DNA of 64,000 nt, from contig NZ_LR134327.1 in assembly GCF_900636915.1 (NCBI RefSeq), positions 186,001 through 250,000 on the forward strand, in the 5' to 3' direction. Every line of letters starts with the position of its first letter. Positions within the stretch are counted from its first letter, which is position 1. The stretch is from Aggregatibacter aphrophilus ATCC 33389 (lineage in GTDB: Bacteria > Pseudomonadota > Gammaproteobacteria > Enterobacterales > Pasteurellaceae). This document shows positions 29,722 to 39,119 of the stretch, piece by piece. The position numbers and the translations under genes are program-made. Under the pieces are notes generated by a model that saw only the letters and a list, made by a program, of their open reading frames with translations, did no database searches and was not told the DNA's origin.

Positions 29722-32007
29722 ATGAAAAAAATCACCGCACTTTCCTGTCTATACGCCCTATTTTTAATCACCACCTTGGTGACGCTGGGTTATTTGGTCA
29801 AGAAAGGCGATTGGTTACAAACCGACTTGCGCGCGCTGTTGCCGCAAGAACAAGGTTGGACAGACTTACAAATCCAAGTGGATCAACATCAAGAAGCATT
29901 GCTTAATCAACAAGTCATTGTGCTTATTGGCCATCAAGATCCGCAAACTGCGTTTCAACTTAATGAGGACATCGCACAGCAATGGCGGCAAAGCGGCTTG
30001 TTCACGCAAGTGAACGACAAAATGCAACCGAATCTGACAACGTTGCGTGAAGAAATCAAACAATTACGCCTTGCCACCTTGCCACAAGGGATTCGTCAAC
30101 AATTACTGAATAATCCACAAACCTATTTTCAGCACTATGCCGAACAAATTACCAACCCGTTTGCTCAAACCAATTTACTGTCTTTAGAACAAGACTGGTT
30201 GGGCTTCGGCCGATTTGTGTTAGCGCAGGCGCAATCCCAAAGCCGGGTTCAATGGAATGCGGAAAACGGCATGCTGTATATTGTCGAAAAAGAGAAAACA
30301 TGGGTTTTGCTACGTGGCGTATTGGCACAGGGCAGTTTGATCAATCCATCGTTAAAACTGACCGCACTTTTAACGGAAAATCGTAAGCAAGTTAACGCGG
30401 ACGGCGGGCAAATGTTAGCCACTGGGGCCACCCTGTTTGCCGCTCAAGCTAAAATGAAAGCCGAACGGGAAAGTACCTTAATGAGCCTGCTCGGTGTCAG
30501 CCTCACCTTATTATTGCTGCTGACAACCTTCCGAACGCTACGCGTGTTATGGCTCTTTCTGCCGATTGTGGCGGGGATGCTAAGTGGTGTCACCGCAACG
30601 GTGCTGGCATTTGGGCAAATTCATATTTTAACCATCGTCATCGGCACCAGTTTAATCGGTGTACTCATTGATTTTCCGCTACACTGGCTCTCCTCTTCCC
30701 TTTCAAACCTGCAGTGGAATGGCGTTCAGGCGATGAAGAAATTACGTTTTACTTTTCTGATTAGCCTATTTGTGACGCTCTTGGGCTATGGTCTGCTCGG
30801 CTTTACCGCACTTCCGGTGTTAAAACAGACCGCACTTTTCTCCGCTATTGCCCTGATCGCGGCCATGTTGGCGACCCTATTATTTCTACCGTCGCGCTTT
30901 CGTCGTTACCAAGCCAAACCGCTGCCCTCCCGCCCTAAAGTGCGGTCATTTTTCGAGACGTTTTTACAACGGAAAATCGGACTGTTGCCATCAGCGTTAT
31001 TACTACTGTTGATTGCCGGCGGGTTGTATCAATCCAAATGGCAAGACGATATTCGTGAATGGGTTTCCATCCCGCAAAGCATGCTTAACGAAGCCAAACA
31101 AATCGGAGACTTAACCGGTATTGATTTGGGTAATCGTTATTTCTTGGTAATCGCCGATAATGATGATGAATTATTAGCCAAAGAAGACGCGCTCACGCAA
31201 AAATTAGTAGAACAAAAAATCCCCTATCGAGCCCTATCCCAATGGATTATGTCACCAACGCAACAAGCGCAATTTCTGCAAGCACTTACCACACATTTGA
31301 GGCTGCAAGATTATGCGATTTTAGAGGACATCGGCGTGCCACCGGAGCGTATTCAAACAGCACTCACCGACCTAGCCCGTGCCTCACCGTTACAGATCTC
31401 CACCGCATTACAAACACAAGTCGGGCAAGCATGGCAAACGCTGTATTTAGGTAATATGAACGGCAAAGTGGCCGGTGTGGTGCAGGTAAGCGGCTCAGCA
31501 ACCCAATCCTTAGCGCATTTTGCCAATCAACAGGATATTTTCTGGCAGGATAAACGGGCGCATTTGAATCAGGCCTTCCAAGCCACCCGAGATCAGGCGG
31601 CTTGGTTAAAAGTGCTCTCATTCTTGTTTGCCGGGATCTTGTTATGGCGTTTCTTCGGTGCCAAAAATACCTTAAAAATGTTGTTGCCGCCCTTGTGCGC
31701 CATTGTGACAACGGTGGCAGTCTTCGGTTGGTTCGGTTGGCCAATCAGCTTATTTACCATGTTCGGCCTGTTGTTGGTTTCTGCCATCGGCATTGATTAC
31801 ACCGCCTATATGCAAACTGCAAATGAGCCTTTATACGGTAAGTACATTGCGGTATTATTGGTAGCAACAACCACGCTTATTTCATTTGTCTTATTAGGCT
31901 TAAGTTCAACACCTGCGGTGGCCTCATTCGGGTTGAGCGTGAGTATTGGCGTGTTACTGAGCGTAATTATGACTTTTAAAATGCTACGTTATGGAGAATC
32001 AAAATGA
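29722..32007 (+). CDS. MMPL/RND-type exporter of the APE cluster
   Basis: A 761-residue inner-membrane transporter of the COG4258 group. It has an N-terminal membrane segment, a large periplasmic domain (about residues 30-245), a membrane bundle (to about 400), a second periplasmic domain and a second membrane bundle. TSLIGVLIDFPLHWL and SAIGIDYTAYM are the repeated TM4-type motifs with the proton-relay Asp. It probably flips or exports the lipid-linked polyene. Its first codons contain an inverted uptake core (MKKITALS). Confidence 0.9.
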   Translation: MKKITALSCLYALFLITTLVTLGYLVKKGDWLQTDLRALLPQEQGWTDLQIQVDQHQEALLNQQVIVLIGHQDPQTAFQLNEDIAQQWRQSGLFTQVNDKMQPNLTTLREEIKQLRLATLPQGIRQQLLNNPQTYFQHYAEQITNPFAQTNLLSLEQDWLGFGRFVLAQAQSQSRVQWNAENGMLYIVEKEKTWVLLRGVLAQGSLINPSLKLTALLTENRKQVNADGGQMLATGATLFAAQAKMKAERESTLMSLLGVSLTLLLLLTTFRTLRVLWLFLPIVAGMLSGVTATVLAFGQIHILTIVIGTSLIGVLIDFPLHWLSSSLSNLQWNGVQAMKKLRFTFLISLFVTLLGYGLLGFTALPVLKQTALFSAIALIAAMLATLLFLPSRFRRYQAKPLPSRPKVRSFFETFLQRKIGLLPSALLLLLIAGGLYQSKWQDDIREWVSIPQSMLNEAKQIGDLTGIDLGNRYFLVIADNDDELLAKEDALTQKLVEQKIPYRALSQWIMSPTQQAQFLQALTTHLRLQDYAILEDIGVPPERIQTALTDLARASPLQISTALQTQVGQAWQTLYLGNMNGKVAGVVQVSGSATQSLAHFANQQDIFWQDKRAHLNQAFQATRDQAAWLKVLSFLFAGILLWRFFGAKNTLKMLLPPLCAIVTTVAVFGWFGWPISLFTMFGLLLVSAIGIDYTAYMQTANEPLYGKYIAVLLVATTTLISFVLLGLSSTPAVASFGLSVSIGVLLSVIMTFKMLRYGESK

Positions 32008-33239
32008 ATCAATTTGATGTTGTGATTATTGGCGCAGGGCCATCCGGTTCCGTTGCCGCATCCTTATTGCATAAACAAGGCGTCAAGGTTTGTGTATTAG
32101 AAAAACAACATTTCCCGCGTTTTGTCATCGGTGAAAGCCTGTTGCCTTATTGTATGGATATTTTAGCGGAAGCAGACTTAGTTGACGCCGTCAATGCCGA
32201 GAAAACCTTCCAATTTAAAAACGGTGCTGCCTTCACTTGGGGCAATCGTTACACTTATTTTGATTTCACCGATAAATTCACTGCCGGTCCGGGCACGACT
32301 TACCAAGTTCGTCGCGGTATTTTTGATAAAATTTTAATTGATGAAACAGCCAAAAAAGGCGTAGAAGTCCGTTTCGGCCATGAAGTGCTCAGTTTAGATA
32401 ATTCGGGGGAAACCGCCGTATTAAAAGCCCGTGGCGAAGACGGTGAAGAGTATCATTTATCCGCCCGCTTTGTATTGGACGCCAGTGGTTATGGCCGCGT
32501 ATTGCCGCGTTTATTGGACTTAGAAACACCGTCCAGTCTCCCTACCCGTGTCGCCCGTTTCACACATATTGATGACAATATCAATGCTCCTGACTTTGAC
32601 CGAAATAAGATTCTGATCACGACACACCCGACACACCGTGATGTGTGGTTATGGTTGATTCCATTTGCCGACAACCGTTGCTCTATCGGTGTGGTGGGTT
32701 TGCCGGAAACCTTAGATGGCGATAATGAAACCATATTGAAAAAATTCGCGTTGGAATGCCCGATGTTAAAACGCATTTTGGCTAACGCCAATTGGGAAAA
32801 TGATTTCCCATATCGTCAGATTCAAGGTTATTCCGCAAACGTAAAAGCGTTATACGGCAAACATTTTGCCTTGTTGGGCAACGCCGCCGAATTCCTTGAC
32901 CCGGTATTTTCCTCCGGCGTGACCATCGCCTTACATTCGGCCCGTTTGGCGTCGCGTATTATTCCACGCCAACTCAAAGGCGAAACGGTGGATTGGCAAA
33001 CAGAATTTAGCGAACCGTTAATGGTTGGCGTGAACGCCTTCCGCACTTATGTAAACGGTTGGTATGACAATTCTTTCCAAGATGTGATTTATGCACGTAA
33101 TCCGGAACCTAAAATTCGTCAAATGTTGTCGTCTATTTTGGCGGGCTATGCGTGGGATACGGAAAATCCATTTGTGGCGAAATCCACCCCCCGCTTAAAC
33201 GCGCTAGCAGAAATTTGTGGCACCGCTACGCAAGATTAA
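32004..33239 (+). CDS. FAD-dependent oxidoreductase of the APE cluster
   Basis: A 411-residue flavoprotein with the dinucleotide fold GAGPSGSVAASLL at residues 9-21, the FPRFVIGESLLP segment and a later LLGNAAEFLDPVFSSGV FAD site. It resembles tryptophan halogenase/geranylgeranyl reductase-type enzymes, but the halogenase motif WxWxIP is replaced by VWLWLIPFADN. In APE clusters it may hydroxylate or reduce the polyene or its aryl head. The substrate is unknown. It overlaps the exporter by four bases. Confidence 0.87.
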   Translation: MNQFDVVIIGAGPSGSVAASLLHKQGVKVCVLEKQHFPRFVIGESLLPYCMDILAEADLVDAVNAEKTFQFKNGAAFTWGNRYTYFDFTDKFTAGPGTTYQVRRGIFDKILIDETAKKGVEVRFGHEVLSLDNSGETAVLKARGEDGEEYHLSARFVLDASGYGRVLPRLLDLETPSSLPTRVARFTHIDDNINAPDFDRNKILITTHPTHRDVWLWLIPFADNRCSIGVVGLPETLDGDNETILKKFALECPMLKRILANANWENDFPYRQIQGYSANVKALYGKHFALLGNAAEFLDPVFSSGVTIALHSARLASRIIPRQLKGETVDWQTEFSEPLMVGVNAFRTYVNGWYDNSFQDVIYARNPEPKIRQMLSSILAGYAWDTENPFVAKSTPRLNALAEICGTATQD

Positions 33240-33252
33240 AGGTTAGGCTCTG

Positions 33253-33735
33253 ATGATGAAATATGTCTTGCTGTTGTGTTGTTTAGTGCTTACTGCCTGC
33301 ACGTCGTTGCCGACGGTCAAACACTTGCCGCCACAGCAACAAAACATTCGGGTGTTTAAAGTGGAACAGTTAAACGCCCAACATCAACTCCAACAAGCCA
33401 GCCTATTAACCTTACAAACGGAACCGCAACAATGGCGTTGGGTACAAACGGATCCTCTGGGAGCCCCTTTGGCGCGGGTGATTTTAACCACGCAAGGATG
33501 GCAAAATGACGGTTTTGTCATGCCCAACCAACAAGCCAAACTGCTTTTTTCTGCGCTATCCACGGCGTTAAACCCAAACCATGCACTATTTACATTTAGC
33601 GCAATTAATCCCGTGGCAAACGGCACCGATTATTTTATTCAAAATAAGAAAGTCTGGCAGATCAGACAATTATCCAACACGATTAAAATTGACTTAGCCG
33701 ATCAAAGCCATTGGCGAATCGAAGAATTAAATTAA
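33253..33735 (+). CDS. DUF3261 lipoprotein of the APE cluster
   Basis: A 160-residue lipoprotein with a signal peptide and the lipobox LTACTSL. It matches the DUF3261 lipoprotein regularly found in aryl polyene clusters before the ketosynthase gene. It may act with the LolA-like carrier as an outer-membrane acceptor, in the manner of LolB, but this is inference from position. It ends eight bases before the ketosynthase start. Confidence 0.8.
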   Translation: MMKYVLLLCCLVLTACTSLPTVKHLPPQQQNIRVFKVEQLNAQHQLQQASLLTLQTEPQQWRWVQTDPLGAPLARVILTTQGWQNDGFVMPNQQAKLLFSALSTALNPNHALFTFSAINPVANGTDYFIQNKKVWQIRQLSNTIKIDLADQSHWRIEELN

Positions 33736-33743
33736 AGGGAAAA

Positions 33744-34967
33744 ATGACCGCACTTTATTTAACCAAACCGGCCATTCTCAGCAGTTTAGGAGAAGGCATT
33801 GAACGGCATATTCAGCATTTATTGGCAGCTGAGGCTTCACCGCTCGCGCCTTCCGATCAAGCATTCACCCATTATCACATGGCGGGCAAACAACGCGTAT
33901 TCGGCGAGGTAAACACAACATTACGCCCGTTCCCACAAGATTTGCCAAGCCTGCACGCCAGCCGTAATAATCAGCTGCTTTGGCATTGTTTGGCACAAAT
34001 TGAACCGCAAATTGAACAGGCAATCGCACGCTTTGGTCGTCAACGCATTGCCGTGGTTATCGGCACATCCACCACCGGCGTAGATGAAAATATCCCGGTG
34101 TTTCAGTACGCCGTTGGACATCAAGACTGGAAAGGCGCGCCATTCAAACAGCAACAGCAATATTTTTCCGCGCCGGCCGATTTTGTCGCCTATCAATATG
34201 GCTTACAAGGTTTAACATACGGCATTTCCACTGCTTGCACCTCCGGCGCCAAAGCCTTAATCAGCGCAGCACGCTTGTTAAACGCCGAGTTATGTGATGC
34301 CGTGATTTGTGGCGGTGTTGATGCACTTTCACCGCTCACCATCAGTGGCTTCGGGGCATTATCCGTATTGTCCGACAAACGCTCGAATCCGCTTTCTGCC
34401 AATCGCGATGGCATTAATTTAGGCGAAGGCGCCGCGGTCTTTATCATGAGCCGTGACAAATTAACGGATGACAATATCGCCCTCTTGGGTTACGGTGCCA
34501 GCAGTGACGCTTATCATATGTCCTCGCCGCATCCTGAAGGCAAAGGCGCCATTGCGGCTTTCCAAGACGCATTAAACTCCGCCCGATTAAGTGCTGCACA
34601 AATCGGTTGGATTAATTTACACGGGACCGGCACGGTACATAATGACCAAATGGAAAGTCTCGCGGTACATCAAGTATTTGGTGATAATACGCCTTGTACG
34701 ACCACCAAACCTTATACCGGCCACACACTTGGTGCGGCAGGTGCAGTCGAAGCTGCCATTTTATGGGGCACCATCGATCGCAAGTTAAACCCTAACGGCA
34801 AGTTGCCGGCGCAATTGTGGGATCAACAACGGGATGACACCTTGCCTTTGATCAACATCACCGATGCCCAAAGCCGTTGGCAAACCACACCACGCATTGG
34901 CGCTAGCAGCTCTTTTGCTTTCGGCGGCAACAACACCGTGTTGATTTTAGGAGAACGAGATGATTGA
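33744..34967 (+). CDS. apeO: APE ketosynthase (ApeO-type)
   Basis: A 407-residue FabF-like ketosynthase that condenses malonyl-ACP with the growing polyene. The nucleophilic cysteine is in STACTSGAK (around residue 165). The histidines are in NLHGTGTVHND and TGHTLGAAG. ApeO pairs with the ApeC chain length factor in characterised clusters. The ATG at 33744 has AAAGGGA upstream and is preferred over 33711, which lies inside the preceding lipoprotein gene. The start codon runs into an uptake core, ATGACCGCACTT. It overlaps apeP by eight bases. Confidence 0.92.
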   Translation: MTALYLTKPAILSSLGEGIERHIQHLLAAEASPLAPSDQAFTHYHMAGKQRVFGEVNTTLRPFPQDLPSLHASRNNQLLWHCLAQIEPQIEQAIARFGRQRIAVVIGTSTTGVDENIPVFQYAVGHQDWKGAPFKQQQQYFSAPADFVAYQYGLQGLTYGISTACTSGAKALISAARLLNAELCDAVICGGVDALSPLTISGFGALSVLSDKRSNPLSANRDGINLGEGAAVFIMSRDKLTDDNIALLGYGASSDAYHMSSPHPEGKGAIAAFQDALNSARLSAAQIGWINLHGTGTVHNDQMESLAVHQVFGDNTPCTTTKPYTGHTLGAAGAVEAAILWGTIDRKLNPNGKLPAQLWDQQRDDTLPLINITDAQSRWQTTPRIGASSSFAFGGNNTVLILGERDD

Positions 34968-35403
34968 TTTAACGTGCCCAATCACCGACATCGCTCCGCT
35001 GGTTCCCCATAGCGGAAAAATGATTTTGTTGGATCGCGTCGTTGATTTCGACGATGACTTTCTGGTGGCGGAAGCCGAAATTCGTGACGACAATATCTTG
35101 TTAAAAGAAAACAAATTACCCGCATTTTTAGGTGCTGAAATCATGGCGCAAGGGGTTGCTGCTTGGGCCGGTTGTAAATGCGTTCGTGCCGGCAAACCGA
35201 TTAGTTTGGGATATTGGATTGGCTCCCGCAAACTTAGCATTCATCAAACCGATATTGCCGTGGGCAGCAAGTTATGCATTCAAATAAAGCTCTCCATTGA
35301 AGATGCCACCGGCTTCGGGGTATTTGATTGTCAACTGATTGACCAAGCCAACCAACAAGTGATTGTGGAAGGCGCACTCAATGTCTTTAGACCACAAGTT
35401 TAA
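34960..35403 (+). CDS. apeP: Hotdog dehydratase (ApeP-type)
   Basis: A 147-residue hotdog protein with PLVPHSGKMILLDRV at residues 13-27 and FLGAEIMAQGVAAWAG, where the catalytic Glu lies. In APE synthesis ApeP dehydrates beta-hydroxyacyl-ACP, working with an ApeI subunit. Here the likely ApeI partner is fused to the adenylation enzyme at 23460-25136. Confidence 0.88.
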   Translation: MIDLTCPITDIAPLVPHSGKMILLDRVVDFDDDFLVAEAEIRDDNILLKENKLPAFLGAEIMAQGVAAWAGCKCVRAGKPISLGYWIGSRKLSIHQTDIAVGSKLCIQIKLSIEDATGFGVFDCQLIDQANQQVIVEGALNVFRPQV

Positions 35404-35448
35404 ATTCATTGAAAAAAACCACCGCACTTTGAAATTCAGGAACAAAAA

Positions 35449-36177
35449 ATGAGTGAAACCGTTTTAATTACAGGATCCAGCAGAGGCATCGGTAAAGCTA
35501 TTGCCTTGCGCTTGGCACAATCAGGCTTTGACATTGTGGTACATTGCCGTAGCCGCGTTGACGAAGCCGAATCGGTGGCACAAGCCGTGCGCAAACTGGG
35601 ACAACAGGCCCGCGTATTACAATTTGACGTCAGCAACCGCGCTGAGGTGGCTGCCATCTTAACCGCAGATGTCGAAACAAACGGTGCTTATTATGGCGTT
35701 GTATTAAATGCCGGATTAACCCGTGACAACGCCTTTCCGGCGCTTACCGACGAGGATTGGGATCAGGTATTACGCACCAATTTAGACGGATTTTATAATG
35801 TGCTTCACCCGATTATGATGCCGATGATCCGCCGTCGCAAAGCGGGGCGCATTGTGTGTATTACTTCTGTCTCCGGCTTAATCGGTAATCGTGGGCAAGT
35901 GAATTATAGTGCTTCCAAAGCAGGATTAATCGGCGCGGCAAAAGCCTTAGCGGTGGAATTAGCCAAACGTAAAATCACCGTAAACTGCGTAGCGCCGGGT
36001 TTAATTGATACAGATATTTTGGATGAAAATGTACCGATTGAAGAAATCTTAAAAATGATCCCGGCAGGCCGTATGGGCGATCCGGAAGAAGTCGCACACG
36101 CCGTTAATTTCCTAATGGACGAAAAAGCCGGCTACATTACCCGCCAAGTGATTGCGGTCAATGGCGGGCTGTGTTAA
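35449..36177 (+). CDS. apeQ: 3-oxoacyl-ACP reductase (ApeQ-type)
   Basis: A 242-residue short-chain dehydrogenase related to FabG. The NADPH site is TGSSRGIGKA at residues 7-16, the catalytic YSASK lies near residue 151, and the end GGLC is typical. It reduces beta-ketoacyl-ACP in each polyene extension. AGGAAC precedes the ATG. An uptake core lies in the 45-base gap after apeP. Confidence 0.92.
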   Translation: MSETVLITGSSRGIGKAIALRLAQSGFDIVVHCRSRVDEAESVAQAVRKLGQQARVLQFDVSNRAEVAAILTADVETNGAYYGVVLNAGLTRDNAFPALTDEDWDQVLRTNLDGFYNVLHPIMMPMIRRRKAGRIVCITSVSGLIGNRGQVNYSASKAGLIGAAKALAVELAKRKITVNCVAPGLIDTDILDENVPIEEILKMIPAGRMGDPEEVAHAVNFLMDEKAGYITRQVIAVNGGLC

Positions 36178-36241
36178 GGATATTTTTATCGTGTAAGCGC
36201 AAGCAATTACGCTATCACTAAGCAAACCAAGAGAATCAAAT

Positions 36242-37486
36242 ATGAAACGAGTCGTGATCACAGGTATTGGCGCGATTACCGCCTTCGGTAAAGAATGGTC
36301 GGAAGTGAAAGCCGCCTTCCAACGCAAGCAAAATGCGGTACAGGCAAAAACCGAATGGGCAGAACGTTACCCTGAATTGGGTGCCAATTTGGGCGCGGAA
36401 ATTCATGGCTATCACCCGCCAAAGCACTGGAATCGCAAACAATTACGCAGTCTGGGACGCGTCTCTCAATTCGCAGTCGAAGCCGCTGAGCGCGCCTTGG
36501 CAGATGCCAATTTGTTGGATGAAAAGGGTGAAATTCAGGCTTATTTAAAAGACGGCAGAATGGGCGTTGCTTGTGGCTCCTCTACCGGTTCTACCAATGA
36601 CGTCAGAGATGCGGCCGAGTTATTAATGACCGGAAAATCCGACGGTTTCAATGCCAACACCTATGTGCGCATGATGCCCCACACGACTGCCGCCAATATT
36701 GGTATTTTCTTTGGTTTAACCGGGCGTATTATCCCCACTTCAAGTGCTTGTTCATCCGGTAGCCAAGGCATTGGCTATGCTTATGAAGCCATCAAACACG
36801 GTTTAATTCCGATGATGCTGGCCGGCGGTGCCGAAGAATTTTGCCCGTCGGAAGTGTATGTATTCGATTCACTCTATGCCGCCAGCCGTAATAATGCCAA
36901 CCCAAGCCAAACTCCTCGACCATACGACAAAGATCGCGATGGTTTGGTTATCGGTGAAGGTGCGGGTATTTTTGTATTAGAAGAATTAGAACATGCCCTT
37001 GCCCGCGGCGCGAAGATCATTGCAGAAATCGTGGGCTACGGCGCCAACAGCGATGGAGCTCACGTCACCCGCCCGCAAAAAGATACGATGCAACGCTGTA
37101 TGGAATTAGCGTTAAAAGACGCCGGGTTATCACCAAACCAAATCGGTTATGTGGATGGTCACGGCACCGCGACCGAACAAGGTGATATTGCCGAAACCCA
37201 AGCGACCGAAGCCGTCTTCGGTCATGTACCGTTAAGCTCGCAAAAAAGCTATTTAGGTCATACGCTAGGCGCGTGCGGTGCGTTAGAATCTTGGTTTGCT
37301 ATTGAAATGATGCGTGACGGCTGGTTCGCACCGACCTTAAATTTAGATAATATTGATGAACGTTGTGGCAAGTTGGATTATATCTGTGGTGATGGTCGCC
37401 ACATTCAAACCCAGTATGTCATGAACAATAATTTTGCCTTCGGCGGCGTCAATACCTCATTGATTTTTAAACGTTGGGAAGATTAA
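36242..37486 (+). CDS. apeR: APE ketosynthase (ApeR-type)
   Basis: A 414-residue FabF-like ketosynthase with the catalytic cysteine in SSACSSGSQ (around residue 170) and the histidines in DGHGTATEQGD and LGHTLGACGA. It is the last gene of the aryl polyene operon, after apeQ, as in other clusters. It may start the chain by the first condensation with the aryl starter; this is inferred. A terminator follows. Confidence 0.92.
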   Translation: MKRVVITGIGAITAFGKEWSEVKAAFQRKQNAVQAKTEWAERYPELGANLGAEIHGYHPPKHWNRKQLRSLGRVSQFAVEAAERALADANLLDEKGEIQAYLKDGRMGVACGSSTGSTNDVRDAAELLMTGKSDGFNANTYVRMMPHTTAANIGIFFGLTGRIIPTSSACSSGSQGIGYAYEAIKHGLIPMMLAGGAEEFCPSEVYVFDSLYAASRNNANPSQTPRPYDKDRDGLVIGEGAGIFVLEELEHALARGAKIIAEIVGYGANSDGAHVTRPQKDTMQRCMELALKDAGLSPNQIGYVDGHGTATEQGDIAETQATEAVFGHVPLSSQKSYLGHTLGACGALESWFAIEMMRDGWFAPTLNLDNIDERCGKLDYICGDGRHIQTQYVMNNNFAFGGVNTSLIFKRWED

Positions 37487-37491
37487 TACAT

Positions 37492-37522
37492 AAAAAAATG
37501 CAGCGATCAGGCTGCATTTTTT
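37492..37522 (+). terminator. Terminator of the APE operon
   Basis: AAAAAATGCAGC pairs with GCTGCATTTTTT around a six-base loop. It follows apeR directly, and its A and T flanks would also serve the convergent pssA. Confidence 0.9.
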
Positions 37523-37557
37523 ATGCGTAAAAACGTTTGAAAAAACCACCGCACTTT

Positions 37558-38925
37558 CTACAAAATCATCTTCACTAATTTATCCGCTTTAACACGGGCA
37601 AATTTTTTCAGTAGCTTTTGTACCGGTGCCGGATATTGATCCATTTCTTCCAGTTCACTGTAGTGTTTTAACGCTGTAGTGTGTTGACGGATGTGTTCCA
37701 GTTCTTTTAACACTTGCGGGCGCAATTGATGTTGCGGATCATGAATGAACAAGCCATTTTCTGCATCTAACCGCCATGCACGTGGGTTAAGGTTATTACC
37801 GGTGAGTAAAATATAGTTATCATCCACCCAAATACCTTTCAGGTGATAAGTATTATCACCGTCTTTCCATAAACGAATAATCAATTGCCCTTCGGCAACT
37901 TCACGTTCAAATTTTTTACTAAAACGGCGTAAATTGCTTTCATACAAATATGGCAAAGCCCCCGCCATTTTGAACGGTTGCTCCGGCGGAATATAGAAAT
38001 CATTGGCCACTTTATCGCCCACAATGATTTCTATTTTTTTGCCTTTGCGTAATAAATAACGGATTTTTTGTTGCAACGTATGCGGGAAATTGAAATACGG
38101 CGTGCAAATGGTGAGTTTATCTTCCACCAATTGGAATAAATCTTCAATCGTACAATTCAAAATATTGCCCGCGCCCCCCAAACCGAATAACGGCGTTACC
38201 GTTAATTCACTGCAAAAATCGACCGCACTTGGCAGTTTGTACTGCCCGTAAACAGACAGATTTTTACGGAAATGACGAATGCCTTGGCGAATCTCTTTGG
38301 TTTTCGGACGATTTACATTATCCAATGGCAATACGACATCGGAATCCAACAAATAATAGCGAATAAAATTCACCATAGTGTCGGCTAATACGGAGTTAGT
38401 GATTTTTTGGTAACGATCATAACGGTATTTTTCATTTTGTTGTAAATACACGTTATTAATGCTGGCGCCACTATAAAGCACGGTGTTATCAAACACAAAA
38501 CCTTTGATGTGTAACACACCGAATACTTCGCGGGTGTTAATCGGCACGCCGAAAAACATATTCGGGTCATCGGCAAGTTGATATTTTTGGCGTTCTTCGC
38601 AATACCAATCGGCATTGGTGGCACTCTTCTCGGCACCCAATAAATTCCGCTGAGCGCGGTGCCAATCAATTAAAATTTTAACCTCAAGTTCAGGTTTATC
38701 TTGTTTAGCGCGATAAATTTCATCCAGAATTTCCTGTCCTGCCTCATCATTTTGCCAGTAAAGTGCGGTAACAATAATTCGGGTTTTCGCTTCTCGGATA
38801 AGTTGAATAATCTCACGTTTAAACGCTGCCGGACCATAAATAAATTCTACTTGTTCGGCGGCCAACGGCAAACACGGCAGGCTTTCAAGACGCTTTTTCG
38901 CGCGTTTTGTTTTATCTGTAAACAT
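37558..38925 (-). CDS. pssA: Phosphatidylserine synthase PssA
   Basis: CDP-diacylglycerol:serine O-phosphatidyltransferase, the first step to phosphatidylethanolamine. The 455-residue protein is of the enterobacterial phospholipase-D type. It has two HKD-like motifs, HIKGFVFDNTVLYSGAS and YHLKGIWVDDNYILLTGNNLNPRAW. Length matches E. coli PssA. It is convergent with the APE operon and divergent from the methyltransferase gene, the same neighbour as remembered for H. influenzae. Confidence 0.96.
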   Translation of the reverse strand: MFTDKTKRAKKRLESLPCLPLAAEQVEFIYGPAAFKREIIQLIREAKTRIIVTALYWQNDEAGQEILDEIYRAKQDKPELEVKILIDWHRAQRNLLGAEKSATNADWYCEERQKYQLADDPNMFFGVPINTREVFGVLHIKGFVFDNTVLYSGASINNVYLQQNEKYRYDRYQKITNSVLADTMVNFIRYYLLDSDVVLPLDNVNRPKTKEIRQGIRHFRKNLSVYGQYKLPSAVDFCSELTVTPLFGLGGAGNILNCTIEDLFQLVEDKLTICTPYFNFPHTLQQKIRYLLRKGKKIEIIVGDKVANDFYIPPEQPFKMAGALPYLYESNLRRFSKKFEREVAEGQLIIRLWKDGDNTYHLKGIWVDDNYILLTGNNLNPRAWRLDAENGLFIHDPQHQLRPQVLKELEHIRQHTTALKHYSELEEMDQYPAPVQKLLKKFARVKADKLVKMIL

Positions 38926-39119
38926 AAATCTGTTCTCTATAAAATACTCAATGAGTAAGAACGCTTAATCAGCTTAATTAGTGCGATAGTTTACAATATT
39001 TATCCCCCAACTTGGTAGAAAAAAGGCTAATTTTCGTTATAATGCTCACAATTTTATTGCAAAAATGAGCAAACTTCGTTCATTTCATTCCCATTCACCC
39101 TGCTATCGGCAACCCAATT

